From: Sphingomonas sp. CCH9-E2
GTDB lineage: Bacteria; Pseudomonadota; Alphaproteobacteria; Sphingomonadales; Sphingomonadaceae
NCBI RefSeq assembly: GCF_001557215.1
Contig: NZ_LSJM01000257.1
Span: 1-40,260 of the forward strand
Direction of reading: 5' to 3'
DNA length: 40,260 bases
Under the pieces are notes generated by a model. That model searched no databases, was not told where the DNA came from, and saw only the letters and a program-made list of their open reading frames with translations. Made by a program: the position numbers and the translations under genes. Shown here piece by piece: positions 15,603 through 23,991 of the stretch. Position 1 is the stretch's first letter. Every line of letters begins with the position of its first letter.

Positions 15603-16688
15603 ATGCAACGTCCAAAGCTCTCGGTCGTCGTACCGTGCTACAATGAAGAAGGCTGTCTCGAGCTGCTGCACGCCCGCGTGTCGGCGGCGGCGCGCGCGGC
15701 AGTCGGCGACGATTACGAGATCGTCCTGGTCAATGACGGGTCGCGCGATGGCAGCTGGTCGGTCATGCAGCGGCTGTCCGCCAGCGACCCGCATCTGGTC
15801 GCGGTCAATCTCTCGCGCAATCACGGGCATCAGCTCGCGCTGACCGCCGGGCTCGACCTGTGCGCGGGCGACGAGATTCTGGTGATCGACGCCGATCTGC
15901 AGGACCCGCCCGAGCTGCTGTCCGACATGCGCGCGACGATGCGCGAACAGGGCGCGGACGTCGTCTATGCCGTGCGCCGCAAGCGCGATGGCGAGACGTT
16001 TTTCAAGAAGGCGACCGCCGCGCTCTTCTACCGCATGCTCGACCGGATCACCGACACGCCGATCCCGCTCGACACCGGCGATTTCCGGTTGATGAGCCGC
16101 CGCGCGCTCGACGCCTTTCTGTCGCTGCCCGAACAGGCGCGCTTCATCCGCGGCATGGTCGCCTGGGTCGGTTTCCGGCAGGTGCCGTTCGTCTATGACC
16201 GGCATGAGCGGCACGCGGGCGAGACGAAGTATCCGCTCGCCAAGATGGTCCGCTTCGCGCTCGACGCGGTGACCGGCTTCTCGACCGCGCCGCTGCGCTT
16301 CGCCAGCCATGTCGGCCTGGCGCTCACCGGCCTCTCGGTGCTGCTGTTCCTCTATATCGTCGTCGGCTGGCTGTTCGGCAATGCCGTGCAGGGCTGGACT
16401 TCGACGATGCTGGTCGTCGTGTTTCTCGGTGCGGTGCAGATGTTCGTGCTCGGCATGATCGGCGAGTATCTCGGTCGCCTCTATGTCGAATCGAAGCGGC
16501 GGCCGCTCTATCTCGTCGCCGATGTCGCCGGGCCGGTGAAGGGCCATGCCTCGCTCGGCTATCGCTTCCGCGATTCGGGCGAGGTGACCGTCTCCCCCTT
16601 CGCGCCGCCGCGCGCGGATGCGGACGAGCCTGCCCCGACCCCGGCCAAGCCATCCCGACGCAAGTCCGAGCCGCCTACGCTACTGTGA
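15603..16688 (+). CDS. GtrB/DPM1-like family 2 glycosyltransferase with two TM helices
   Basis: A 361-residue inner-membrane enzyme predicted to transfer a sugar from a nucleotide sugar to undecaprenyl phosphate on the cytoplasmic face. The GT-A domain starts at residue 6 (LSVVVPCYNEE), with VLVNDGSRDGS (41-51), the DADLQDPPE metal/nucleotide motif (96-104) and the DTGDFRLM region (157-164). Two TM helices follow at about 236-258 and 268-290, ending in GEYLGRLYVESKRRP, as in GtrB, ArnC and DPM synthases. A Pro-rich basic tail closes the protein. Its stop overlaps the GTG of the next gene (GTGA). Together with GtrA and GT-C further on it could form a glycosylation set. The sugar is unknown. 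Confidence 0.88.
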   Translation: MQRPKLSVVVPCYNEEGCLELLHARVSAAARAAVGDDYEIVLVNDGSRDGSWSVMQRLSASDPHLVAVNLSRNHGHQLALTAGLDLCAGDEILVIDADLQDPPELLSDMRATMREQGADVVYAVRRKRDGETFFKKATAALFYRMLDRITDTPIPLDTGDFRLMSRRALDAFLSLPEQARFIRGMVAWVGFRQVPFVYDRHERHAGETKYPLAKMVRFALDAVTGFSTAPLRFASHVGLALTGLSVLLFLYIVVGWLFGNAVQGWTSTMLVVVFLGAVQMFVLGMIGEYLGRLYVESKRRPLYLVADVAGPVKGHASLGYRFRDSGEVTVSPFAPPRADADEPAPTPAKPSRRKSEPPTLL

Positions 16689-18127
16689 GGGCAGCGCTCG
16701 TCCTCGTCGCGCTAGCACTCGCCGCGCCGGCTCTGGCGCAGGATGCGCCGCCGCTGCGCGACCGGGTCGCGGCGGAGTTCGCCAAGGCGCCCTTCGGCGC
16801 GCGGTTCGGACTCGTGGTCAGCGACGGCACCGGGCGTGAGATCGTCGCGATCCGCCCTGACGAACGCTTCATCCCGGCATCCAACACCAAGATCGTGACC
16901 ACCGCCGCCGCATGGTGGGCGATGCCCGACGCGATGGTTGCGCCCGATTCGACCGGCGGCGCGGCGGTGCGGATCGAGGGCAAGGACGTCATCCTGACCG
17001 GGCGCGGCGATGCGCGCCTGTCCAGCGCCGCGGATTGCGTCACCAATTGCCTGAGCCAGCTCGCCAATGCGATCGCCGCGGGCATCCGGCGGGTGCGCAA
17101 CATCACCGGCGACGCCACCGCCTTCCCCGACGAGCGCTGGAGTTCGGGGATGAGCTGGAACAACATCCCGACGCGCTCAGGGACCGCCAATTCTGCGCTG
17201 ACGCTGGACGATAACGAGCTGGTCGCGACCGTCGCCCCCGGCACGCCAGGCGACGCACCCAGGATCGAGCATCTTGGCTATGTGACGATCGACAATCGCG
17301 TGGCCACGGTCGCGGCGGGCGGCAAGACCGACATCAATTTCGACCGGCTGCCCTTCGACCGCACTGTCCGCCTCACCGGCACCATCGCCGCCGACGCGAA
17401 GCCGCAGACGCTGCGCTTTGGCATCGACGATCCGGCGCATTATGCGGCGTGGCGGCTGGCCGCATTGTTGCGCGAGCGCGGGGTTAAGGTCAGCGGCACG
17501 GTCACGTCACGCTACCGGGCGCTCGACGCCGCGACCGATGACCCGGCCCGGCGCACTGCCCCGCCGCCGCGTCCGCCGGAACCGGTGTGGCTCGCCGCGC
17601 TGACCCCGCCCCCGCTGGCGGAGGATGTCCGCACGATCAACAAGGTCAGCCAGAATCTCCACGCCGAACTGCTGCTGCGCCGCACCGGCCTGATCGACGG
17701 CACCGGGTCGGTCACCGACGGGCAACAGCGCGTCGCCGCGATGTTCGCGGCCGCCGGAGTGCCGCGCACCGCGTTCGACTTTTCCGACGGGTCGGGCATG
17801 TCGACCTATAACCGCATCGCCCCGCGCGGCATGGTGACCCTGCTCGACTGGATCACGCGCCAGCCTTGGGGAGCGGCATGGCGCGAGACGCTGCCGGTCG
17901 GTGGAGTCGACGGGACGCTTGCCCGGCGGTTCAGGGGGACGGCGCTGGAAGGGCGCATCTTCGCCAAGACCGGGTCGATCAACGCGACCAACGCGCTCGC
18001 CGGATATATGCTCGCCAAGAGCGGAAAATTGCTCAGCTTCGCCGCCTATGCCAATGATGTGCCGGGGGATGCATCGGGAACGCCGATGATCGATGCGGCG
18101 CTGGTCGTGGTCGCCGAGGCGAACTGA
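16685..18127 (+). CDS. dacB: D-alanyl-D-alanine carboxypeptidase/endopeptidase (PBP4/DacB family)
   Basis: A 480-residue periplasmic peptidoglycan hydrolase of peptidase family S13, which removes terminal D-Ala and cuts cross-links. The signal peptide is 1-19 (cleavage after ALA). Active-site motifs: S66-N-T-K69 (SxxK), DGSGMSTYN (second motif) and FAKTGS (KTG). The S13-specific insert lies between the first and second motifs, with a family-like VKVSGT segment and a Pro-rich loop (RTAPPPRPPEP). It starts at GTG 16685, overlapping the glycosyltransferase stop by four bases, so the two are translationally coupled. Coupling a lipid-linked sugar transferase to a PBP4 is not a standard pairing. 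Confidence 0.92.
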   Translation: MRAALVLVALALAAPALAQDAPPLRDRVAAEFAKAPFGARFGLVVSDGTGREIVAIRPDERFIPASNTKIVTTAAAWWAMPDAMVAPDSTGGAAVRIEGKDVILTGRGDARLSSAADCVTNCLSQLANAIAAGIRRVRNITGDATAFPDERWSSGMSWNNIPTRSGTANSALTLDDNELVATVAPGTPGDAPRIEHLGYVTIDNRVATVAAGGKTDINFDRLPFDRTVRLTGTIAADAKPQTLRFGIDDPAHYAAWRLAALLRERGVKVSGTVTSRYRALDAATDDPARRTAPPPRPPEPVWLAALTPPPLAEDVRTINKVSQNLHAELLLRRTGLIDGTGSVTDGQQRVAAMFAAAGVPRTAFDFSDGSGMSTYNRIAPRGMVTLLDWITRQPWGAAWRETLPVGGVDGTLARRFRGTALEGRIFAKTGSINATNALAGYMLAKSGKLLSFAAYANDVPGDASGTPMIDAALVVVAEAN

Positions 18128-18153
18128 AGCAGGCCCCCGCCGGGGGAAGATCC

Positions 18154-19251
18154 ATGCTGCTGGCCACAATGACGCTGGTTCAGGATGCCGCCGCGCTGGA
18201 GGCGGCAGGCCGCTACGCCGATGCCGAGCGCGCGCGCCGCACGCGGTATGAACAGGCGCAGCGGCGGGGCGCCGACAGCATCGCCGCGGCGGATGCTGCG
18301 GAGAAGCTGGCCGACAATCTTTCGATGCAGCTCCGGCTCGCCGATGCCGAGCCGCTTTACCGCCGCGCGTTCGAGATCCGCCTCGCGAAGCATGGCGAGA
18401 AGCATGGCGACACAGCCCGCAGCCTGCGCCAACTCGCCGCGCTGGCGATGGCGCGTAGCGCCTTCACCGAAGCCGAGGCACTGGCGCGGCGCTCGCTCGA
18501 CATTCAGCGCACCGTATCGCCGGCGCAAATGGAGCTGGCTTGGGCGCTCAACGCTCTGGCCGAGGTGCTCGCCGCCCAGGGCAAGGCGTTCGAGGCCGAT
18601 CCCCTATTCGCCGAGGCGGTGACCATTGCCCGCCAGACCCGCGACACCGACCTGGCCATCCTGCTCAACAATCACGGCAATAATTTCTACCGGATGGCGA
18701 CCGCGACCGTGATCCCGCCAATGTTCCGGCGCCGTGCGGGGGCGACGCGTTCGGTGGTCGCGCCGACGGACACGGTGGAGGGCGGCGGACTCGATCCGCT
18801 GCGCAAACGCACCTTCCTGGCGCAGGGGCGAACGCTGCTGGACGAGGCGATGCGACTGTTCACCGCCGCCTCGGGCGCGGACCATCCGGATGTCGCCAAT
18901 TTGCTCAACGGCCTTGCCGCCAATTACCGCGCCGATGGCATGATCGCGGAGGCCGAGGACCGCTATCGCCGCGCCCTCGCGATCAAGGCGCGCTTCCTGC
19001 CCCCCGACAATCGCGACCGCATCGTCGGTGAGTGGAGCCTGGGCGATCTGCTCGCCACCCGCCCGGGACGCGAGCCGGAAGCGCGGACGCGGCTGCGCGC
19101 GGCGATGGCGGGGGCGATGGCATCGCAGGCGCGCTTCCGCACCTTCGACGCTGCGGCCAGCCGCGAGCTGCGCAGTTACGCGCCGGTGTTCGCGACGAGC
19201 ATCCGCGTCGCGTGGCGGTTGTCGGTTACTTCGGCTCCGCCAGCACGATGA
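18154..19251 (+). CDS. Tetratricopeptide-repeat protein
   Basis: A 365-residue all-helical protein with kinesin-light-chain-like TPRs, visible at about 10-40, 43-80 (ADAEPLYRRAFEIRLAKHGEKH), 85-120, 125-160 and 225-280 (AEDRYRRALAIKARFLPPDN). No clear signal peptide, so it may be cytoplasmic unless the first hydrophobic stretch is one. The last 60 residues contain a pattern (EART..R...A..RF..FD.AA.R..R...PVF....R..W.L) that recurs at the end of the TPR protein at 22877-23989. It follows dacB by 26 bases, in the same probable operon. It overlaps the facing methyltransferase gene by 26 bases. Function unknown; probably a protein-interaction scaffold. Confidence 0.75.
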   Translation: MLLATMTLVQDAAALEAAGRYADAERARRTRYEQAQRRGADSIAAADAAEKLADNLSMQLRLADAEPLYRRAFEIRLAKHGEKHGDTARSLRQLAALAMARSAFTEAEALARRSLDIQRTVSPAQMELAWALNALAEVLAAQGKAFEADPLFAEAVTIARQTRDTDLAILLNNHGNNFYRMATATVIPPMFRRRAGATRSVVAPTDTVEGGGLDPLRKRTFLAQGRTLLDEAMRLFTAASGADHPDVANLLNGLAANYRADGMIAEAEDRYRRALAIKARFLPPDNRDRIVGEWSLGDLLATRPGREPEARTRLRAAMAGAMASQARFRTFDAAASRELRSYAPVFATSIRVAWRLSVTSAPPAR

Positions 19252-19954
19252 TCGACAGGCCCGGCGGCAGCGGCACGCGGCCGAGCAGATGGCGCTCCAG
19301 CCCGAAAATCTTCTCGAACGCCCAGTTGAGCGGCTTCGGCGGCGGCGAATCGTCGCTGTCGTCCTTGCCGGTCAGCTTGCCCGCGACCCGCGCCGCGACG
19401 GCGGCCGGGAACAGCAGCGAGTTGAACCAGCGCAGCTTGCGCCATTTGAGGCCGGCCTTGTCCAGCGCGGCAGTGAGCGTCGCCTTCGAATAGCGGCGCT
19501 TGTGGTGGTTCACCACGTCGTGCGCGCTCCACATCCACTGATGCGCGGGGACGGTGATCAGGATCTTGCCGCCGGGCTTGAGGCGTTTGGCCATGCCGGC
19601 GAGCGCGGCGACATCGTCCTCGACATGCTCGACCACGTCGAGCACGGCGATCAGGTCATATTGCCCCTCGCCCACCCCGGTCAGCTCAGGCAAGGGCGCG
19701 CTGCCGACCTCCTTGCCCAGCCGCGCGCTGGCGACGGTACGGGCGGCCTCGTCGATCTCGATCGCGTCGACCGTACCGAACGCGCCGAGCATCGGCAAAT
19801 TGTGCCCGGTGCCGCAGCCGATTTCGAGGATCCGCGCGTCCTTTGGCGGCTGAACATAGCGCGCGATATAGTCGGCGAGGATGTCGCGGCGCGCCACATA
19901 CCACCAATGGGTGGAATCATGCTCGGCCATGCGGTCGTAAACGATGCGGTCCAT
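19226..19954 (-). CDS. Class I SAM-dependent methyltransferase
   Basis: A 242-residue cytoplasmic protein with a Rossmann-type methyltransferase core: motif I ILEIGCGTGHN (about 42-52), the acidic end of strand 2 (AIEIDEAA), YDLIAVLDVVEHVEDD as motif II/post-II, and LKPGGKILITVPAHQWMWS as motif III. The HVEDD and HHKRRYSK features are common in methyltransferases of polysaccharide loci. Its ATG lies one base after the gtrA-like stop, so the two are translationally coupled. A role in methylating a sugar or polyprenyl-linked product is inferred from context only. The C-terminus has an acidic/Pro linker (KDDSDDSPPPK) and a final amphipathic segment. Confidence 0.85.
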   Translation of the reverse strand: MDRIVYDRMAEHDSTHWWYVARRDILADYIARYVQPPKDARILEIGCGTGHNLPMLGAFGTVDAIEIDEAARTVASARLGKEVGSAPLPELTGVGEGQYDLIAVLDVVEHVEDDVAALAGMAKRLKPGGKILITVPAHQWMWSAHDVVNHHKRRYSKATLTAALDKAGLKWRKLRWFNSLLFPAAVAARVAGKLTGKDDSDDSPPPKPLNWAFEKIFGLERHLLGRVPLPPGLSIIVLAEPK

Positions 19955-19955
19955 A

Positions 19956-20384
19956 TCAGCGGAATACCAGCCAGCGGTTGAGGATGAAGGTAAAAATCGT
20001 GGCGAGGCCGACTGCGGGGAGCAGCGGCACCCAGCCGGGATAGCCGAGCACTGCCGTGCCGAGCCAGGTTATGATCGCGTTCAGCGCGACGCCCGAGCCC
20101 TGGACCGCGACGAACTGCACCTTCTGCCGCGGGCCGGGATCGCGGCTGCCATGCCCCTTGAAGCTCCAGCGGCTGTGCAGAAAATAGCCCGCCGTTACCG
20201 CGACGGCGAAGGCGAACGGCACGGCGAACACCGCGTCCTTCCGCGCGAATACCCAGAAGGTCAGCGGCAGATAGACGGCCGAGTAGATCACGGTGGAAAT
20301 GCCCCCCGCGATCCCGAAGCGGATCAGCTGGCCCAGCACGCCACTTCGCCGCAAATCGTCCAGTCGATGAATGAGTGAAGCCAC
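19956..20384 (-). CDS. GtrA-like membrane protein (polyprenyl-phosphate sugar flippase candidate)
   Basis: A 142-residue protein with four predicted TM helices (about 20-40, 48-70, 88-110, 115-138) and the GtrA family start LIRFGIAGGISTVIY plus the closing FILNRWLVFR. In Shigella-type serotype conversion, GtrA is thought to flip Und-P-sugar made by GtrB to the periplasm for a GT-C enzyme. The genes for both partner types are nearby: GtrB-like at 15603-16688 and GT-C at 20456-22252, the latter divergent from this gene across only 71 bases. The methyltransferase gene follows it directly. Confidence 0.85.
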   Translation of the reverse strand: MASLIHRLDDLRRSGVLGQLIRFGIAGGISTVIYSAVYLPLTFWVFARKDAVFAVPFAFAVAVTAGYFLHSRWSFKGHGSRDPGPRQKVQFVAVQGSGVALNAIITWLGTAVLGYPGWVPLLPAVGLATIFTFILNRWLVFR

Positions 20385-20455
20385 GCCTGCCTTGCCCTGA
20401 AGTCGCGCGCCGCCCTAATGCTCGCGCTGCAGAAGGGGAAGCGGTTTTGAGTTCG

Positions 20456-22252
20456 ATGCGATTCGCGGGGTTCGACCTCGAACGGGAACTGCGGACGCGC
20501 TGGGTGCGCTGGACGCTGCTCGCCTGGGCGGCGATCGCCATCTGGTATCTCTGGTACCGCTGGGCTCCGATCAACGGCCTCGCGCTCAGCGACACCGACG
20601 ACAATATGCGGATGATGCAGGTGCGGGGCCTGCTCGCCGGACAGGACTGGTATGACCTGCGCCAGCATCGGCTGAGCCCGCCGGGCGGCCTCGACATCCA
20701 TTGGTCGCGGCTGGTTGACCTGCCGATCGCGGGGCTGATCCTGATCTTCCAGCCCTTTGTCGGCACCGCGATGGCGGAACGACTGGCGGCGGGGATTGCG
20801 CCGCTGTTTCCGCTCGCCGTGACGATGCTGGCGATGGGCGCGGCGGTGCGCCGCCTGATCGCGCCCGTGGCCTGGCCGTTGGCGGTCCTGATCCTGCTCG
20901 GCTGCACGGCAACGATGGCGCAGTTCGTACCGCTGCGCATCGACCATCATGGTTGGCAGCTCGCCTTTCTTGCCCTCGCCGTCATGGGCATCGCCGACCC
21001 GCAGCGCACGCGCGGCGGCCTGACCGTCGGCTTGGCCAGCGCCGGGTCGCTGACCATCGGCCTCGAACTGCTGCCCTTCTGCGCGATGGCCGGGGCGATC
21101 GTCGCGCTACGCTGGGTGTGGGACCGCGACGAGATGCCGCGGATGCGCGCCTATGGCCTCAGCCTTGCGGGCGGGAGCAGCGCGGGCTTCGTGCTGTTCG
21201 CGTCCAACGCCAATTACGCGATGCGCTGCGATGCGCTGACGCCGGTGTGGCTGTCGGTGATGGTTGCGGCTGGTGCGCTGGTGGTGGTGCTGAGCCTGCT
21301 CAACCCTGCCAGCCGTCTGGTCCGTCTGGGCGTGGCGGCAGCGGCGGGCGGGATCGTCGTCGGCGGCTTTGCCGGGCTGTTCCCGCAATGCCTGCAGCGC
21401 CCGGAAGGCGTGTCGGATGAGCTTGCCAATACCTGGCTCAACAATGTCCGCGAAGCGCGGCCGATCTACCGGCACAGCTTCGGCATGGCCTTCCCGATGG
21501 CCGTACTGCCGGTGATCGGGATCATCGGTGCCGGGTTCGCCGCATGGCGCGCAAAGACCGCCGACCAACTGGTTGCCTGGGTCGCGATCGGCCTGTTCAC
21601 CGCCTTTGCCGGAGCGATGCTGCTGTGGCAGGTCCGCGTCGGACCAGCGGCACAGCTGCTGGCAGTGCCCGGCGCGGCGTGGCTGGCCTGGACGATCGTG
21701 CCCTGGTTCCTGGGCCAGCGCTGGATGCTGGTGCGGGTGTTCGGATCGGTGGCGGCGTTCTTGCTGGTGTCGGGTCTGTTCGCCGGGTTCGTGGTCAAAT
21801 ATCTGCCCGTCAACGATCCGCCGTCAAAATATCGCAGCACGGTGAGCCGGGCCAATAGCCGGTGCATGAGCGGGGCCGGCATGCGGATGCTCGACCGCGT
21901 GCTGCCCCCCTCGACGCTGTTCACCCATGTCGACCTTGGCCCGCGCCTGATCGTGATGACGCGGCACAAGGGCATTGCCGGGCCGTACCACCGCAACGAG
22001 CGCGCGATCCTCGACGTGCATCATGCCTTCACCGGCAAGCCCGAGGCGTTCCGCGGCATCGCGCAACGCTACGGAGCGCAGTATCTGCTGGTGTGCCCGA
22101 ACATGGCGGAGACGACCGTCTATCGCGCGCGGGAGAAGAACGGATTCTACGGGCAACTCGCCAAGGGCAAGGTCCCCGACTGGCTCGAGCCGGTCCCGCT
22201 GCCCAAGGGCGCACCCTATCGACTGTGGCGGATCCGGTACGCGCAGCGCTAG
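20456..22252 (+). CDS. GT-C fold membrane glycosyltransferase (STT3/oligosaccharyltransferase-like)
   Basis: A 598-residue protein with about ten to twelve TM helices and a soluble C-terminal part (about 455-598), expected in the periplasm. The first periplasmic loop carries DTDDNMRMMQVRGLLAGQ (Asp46, Asp48, Asp49) and DIHWSRLVD; GT-C enzymes keep an acidic motif here for metal or acceptor binding. A second conserved loop is RIDHHGWQ (161-168). These resemble STT3-like proteins of alphaproteobacteria that use polyprenyl-linked sugars. Start: the ATG at 20456 is listed, but a TTG at 20447 lies at better spacing behind AAGGGGAAG. Donor and acceptor are unknown. Its stop codon overlaps that of the facing MarC gene. 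Confidence 0.7.
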   Translation: MRFAGFDLERELRTRWVRWTLLAWAAIAIWYLWYRWAPINGLALSDTDDNMRMMQVRGLLAGQDWYDLRQHRLSPPGGLDIHWSRLVDLPIAGLILIFQPFVGTAMAERLAAGIAPLFPLAVTMLAMGAAVRRLIAPVAWPLAVLILLGCTATMAQFVPLRIDHHGWQLAFLALAVMGIADPQRTRGGLTVGLASAGSLTIGLELLPFCAMAGAIVALRWVWDRDEMPRMRAYGLSLAGGSSAGFVLFASNANYAMRCDALTPVWLSVMVAAGALVVVLSLLNPASRLVRLGVAAAAGGIVVGGFAGLFPQCLQRPEGVSDELANTWLNNVREARPIYRHSFGMAFPMAVLPVIGIIGAGFAAWRAKTADQLVAWVAIGLFTAFAGAMLLWQVRVGPAAQLLAVPGAAWLAWTIVPWFLGQRWMLVRVFGSVAAFLLVSGLFAGFVVKYLPVNDPPSKYRSTVSRANSRCMSGAGMRMLDRVLPPSTLFTHVDLGPRLIVMTRHKGIAGPYHRNERAILDVHHAFTGKPEAFRGIAQRYGAQYLLVCPNMAETTVYRAREKNGFYGQLAKGKVPDWLEPVPLPKGAPYRLWRIRYAQR

Positions 22253-22872
22253 ATCGCGAAGCTCTGCTTCACCCCGTCGATCACGAACTGGATCGCCAGC
22301 GCCGCGAGCAGCACACCGAGCAACCGGGTGATCACCGATTCGATCTTCGCCCCCAGCACGCGCATCAGCGGCCCGGCGGCGAGCAAGGCGGCGAGCGTCA
22401 GCACAAGCACCAGCGCCAGCGCGCCGAACACCGCTGCGGTCTCGCCCGGCCCTTCGGCGCGCGACACCAGCAGCATGATCGTCGCGATCGACCCCGGCCC
22501 GGCGATCATCGGCATCGCCATCGGGAAGACCGAAACATCCTCGACCTCGGGCGTCTGCATCACCTTTTCGGCGCGATCCTCTCGGCGTTCCTGACGCTTC
22601 TCGAACACCATTTCGAGGGCTATGATGAACAACATGATCCCGCCCGCGATGCGGAACGCGCTGAGGCTGATGCCGAGCGTGCGCAGCAGCGCTTCGCCGA
22701 CCAGCGCGAACACTAGCAGGATCGCCGTCGCGATCATCACCGCGCGCACCGCCATCGCACGCTGTTGCGTCGGGCGCGCGCCCTTGGTCAGCCCGGCATA
22801 GATCGGCGCGCAACCCGGCGGGTCGATCACGACGAAGAGCAAGGCAAAGGCGGACAGGAAGAGTTCGATCAT
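22249..22872 (-). CDS. MarC-family (UPF0056) inner-membrane protein
   Basis: A 207-residue protein with six predicted TM helices. The N-terminal LFLSAFALLFVVIDPPGCAPIYAGLTKG is a clear MarC-family opening, with FRIAGGIMLFIIALEMV and PMAMPMIAGPGSIATIMLL as later signatures. Despite the name, MarC is not shown to give multidrug resistance, and its transported substrate is unknown. The ATG at 22872 (MIELFLSAF) was chosen, because upstream codons belong to the TPR gene in another frame. It begins five bases after the TPR stop, making galE-TPR-marC one probable operon. It ends in the four bases CTAG shared with the GT-C gene's stop. Confidence 0.9.
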   Translation of the reverse strand: MIELFLSAFALLFVVIDPPGCAPIYAGLTKGARPTQQRAMAVRAVMIATAILLVFALVGEALLRTLGISLSAFRIAGGIMLFIIALEMVFEKRQERREDRAEKVMQTPEVEDVSVFPMAMPMIAGPGSIATIMLLVSRAEGPGETAAVFGALALVLVLTLAALLAAGPLMRVLGAKIESVITRLLGVLLAALAIQFVIDGVKQSFAI

Positions 22873-22876
22873 CGGT

Positions 22877-23989
22877 TCAGCTACCCCGCCGCGGTGGTGG
22901 AAGTCCAGCATCCTGCGGCGTCCGCGCAGCCGCTGCCAACGCCCAGTTGGCGCGGACCAGACCGCGGAACACCGGGCGGCGCGTCCGGATGTCGCGCTCC
23001 GCCGCGCTGTCGAACCGCTCGAACGCCGCCACCGCCCGCCGTGCCGATGCCGTGCCGATGCGATAATAGGTGCGCGCCTCCGCCCATTTTCGCTGGCCGG
23101 CCAGCGCGTCCGCGAGATCGGCATAGGTGCTGTACCATGTGTAGGAATCGGGCACATAGCGGCCGACCCGCAATTGCATCAGTTCGCGTTGCACGCGCTC
23201 CATGTCCGCGAACTTGCCCTGACGCCGCAGATTATAGACCAGCCTGCTGCGCTGCCATTCGCGATCCGAAGCAGGAAACCTGCCGAATCCGCTGTCGGCG
23301 AGCTGGACGAGCCGGCGGCGATAACGCTCGGCAAGGTCGTAGAGCCGGTATTTCTCGAGATGGCCGGCAAGTGCGCTCAGGTTGAAAATCAAAGAATTGC
23401 TCTGATCAAGCTCGGGGCAACGTTCGATTAGCCCGATAGCGCGGCGCAACAATCTGGTGCCGCGCGTGGCCTCCTCGGGATAGCGATAGACGAGATGGCG
23501 ACCCAGATTGCCATAGGCCACCCCGGCCGCGACGCTTTCCGGCCCATGTTCGGACACCGCCTGCAGCATTGCCAGCTGGTACATCTCCTTTGCCCGCTGA
23601 TCATCCTCGGCGGCGCTATAGGACACCGCGCGATCGGCGAAGCGGCGCCAGCGAGCATTGGCGAGCGCTAGACTGTCCCGCTTATAGTCGATTCCGAAAC
23701 TGTCATAGACCTTGCCGGCATAGGCCCCCAGCACCTGATCGCCGACGCCATAGGCTTGCCCGCTCACACCCAGCCACAGCCGCGCACAGGGGCGCTCGTC
23801 CGCCGGATTGGCCGCACGACACCGGTCCAATGCGGCCTGTGCCAGGCGGAGCGCCTTGCGATAATCCCCGGACGTCGCGGCGTCATACACTTCCTGGGGC
23901 ACATCCCAATCTTGCACCTGCTGCGCGGCGGCAGTTCCCGCGTCGACCAGGATCAGTGCCGCCAGCCACCAAAGTGCCGCGGCCCGCAC
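22877..23989 (-). CDS. Exported TPR-like protein
   Basis: A 370-residue protein with a signal peptide (1-22, ending TAAAQ) and a helical body of irregular TPR-like units (for example YDAATSGDYRKALRLAQAALDRC, DLAERYRRRLVQLADS, QRKWAEARTYYRIGT). The C-terminal 60 residues (AEARTYYR...ERFDSAAERDIRTRRPVFRGLVRANWALA) match in pattern those of the TPR protein at 18154-19251. Here a GTG start lies two bases after the galE stop, so translation is probably coupled. Two Cys pairs (DRC, RPCARL; ERC) could form disulfides in the periplasm. Function unknown; the context is surface-sugar metabolism. Confidence 0.72.
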   Translation of the reverse strand: MRAAALWWLAALILVDAGTAAAQQVQDWDVPQEVYDAATSGDYRKALRLAQAALDRCRAANPADERPCARLWLGVSGQAYGVGDQVLGAYAGKVYDSFGIDYKRDSLALANARWRRFADRAVSYSAAEDDQRAKEMYQLAMLQAVSEHGPESVAAGVAYGNLGRHLVYRYPEEATRGTRLLRRAIGLIERCPELDQSNSLIFNLSALAGHLEKYRLYDLAERYRRRLVQLADSGFGRFPASDREWQRSRLVYNLRRQGKFADMERVQRELMQLRVGRYVPDSYTWYSTYADLADALAGQRKWAEARTYYRIGTASARRAVAAFERFDSAAERDIRTRRPVFRGLVRANWALAAAARTPQDAGLPPPRRGS

Positions 23990-23991
23990 GC

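Noticed and set aside
14377..15843. A 488-codon plus-strand frame opposite the AraC gene
   Set aside because: Gln/Arg/His-rich composition typical of antisense translation of a Leu/Ala-rich membrane protein.
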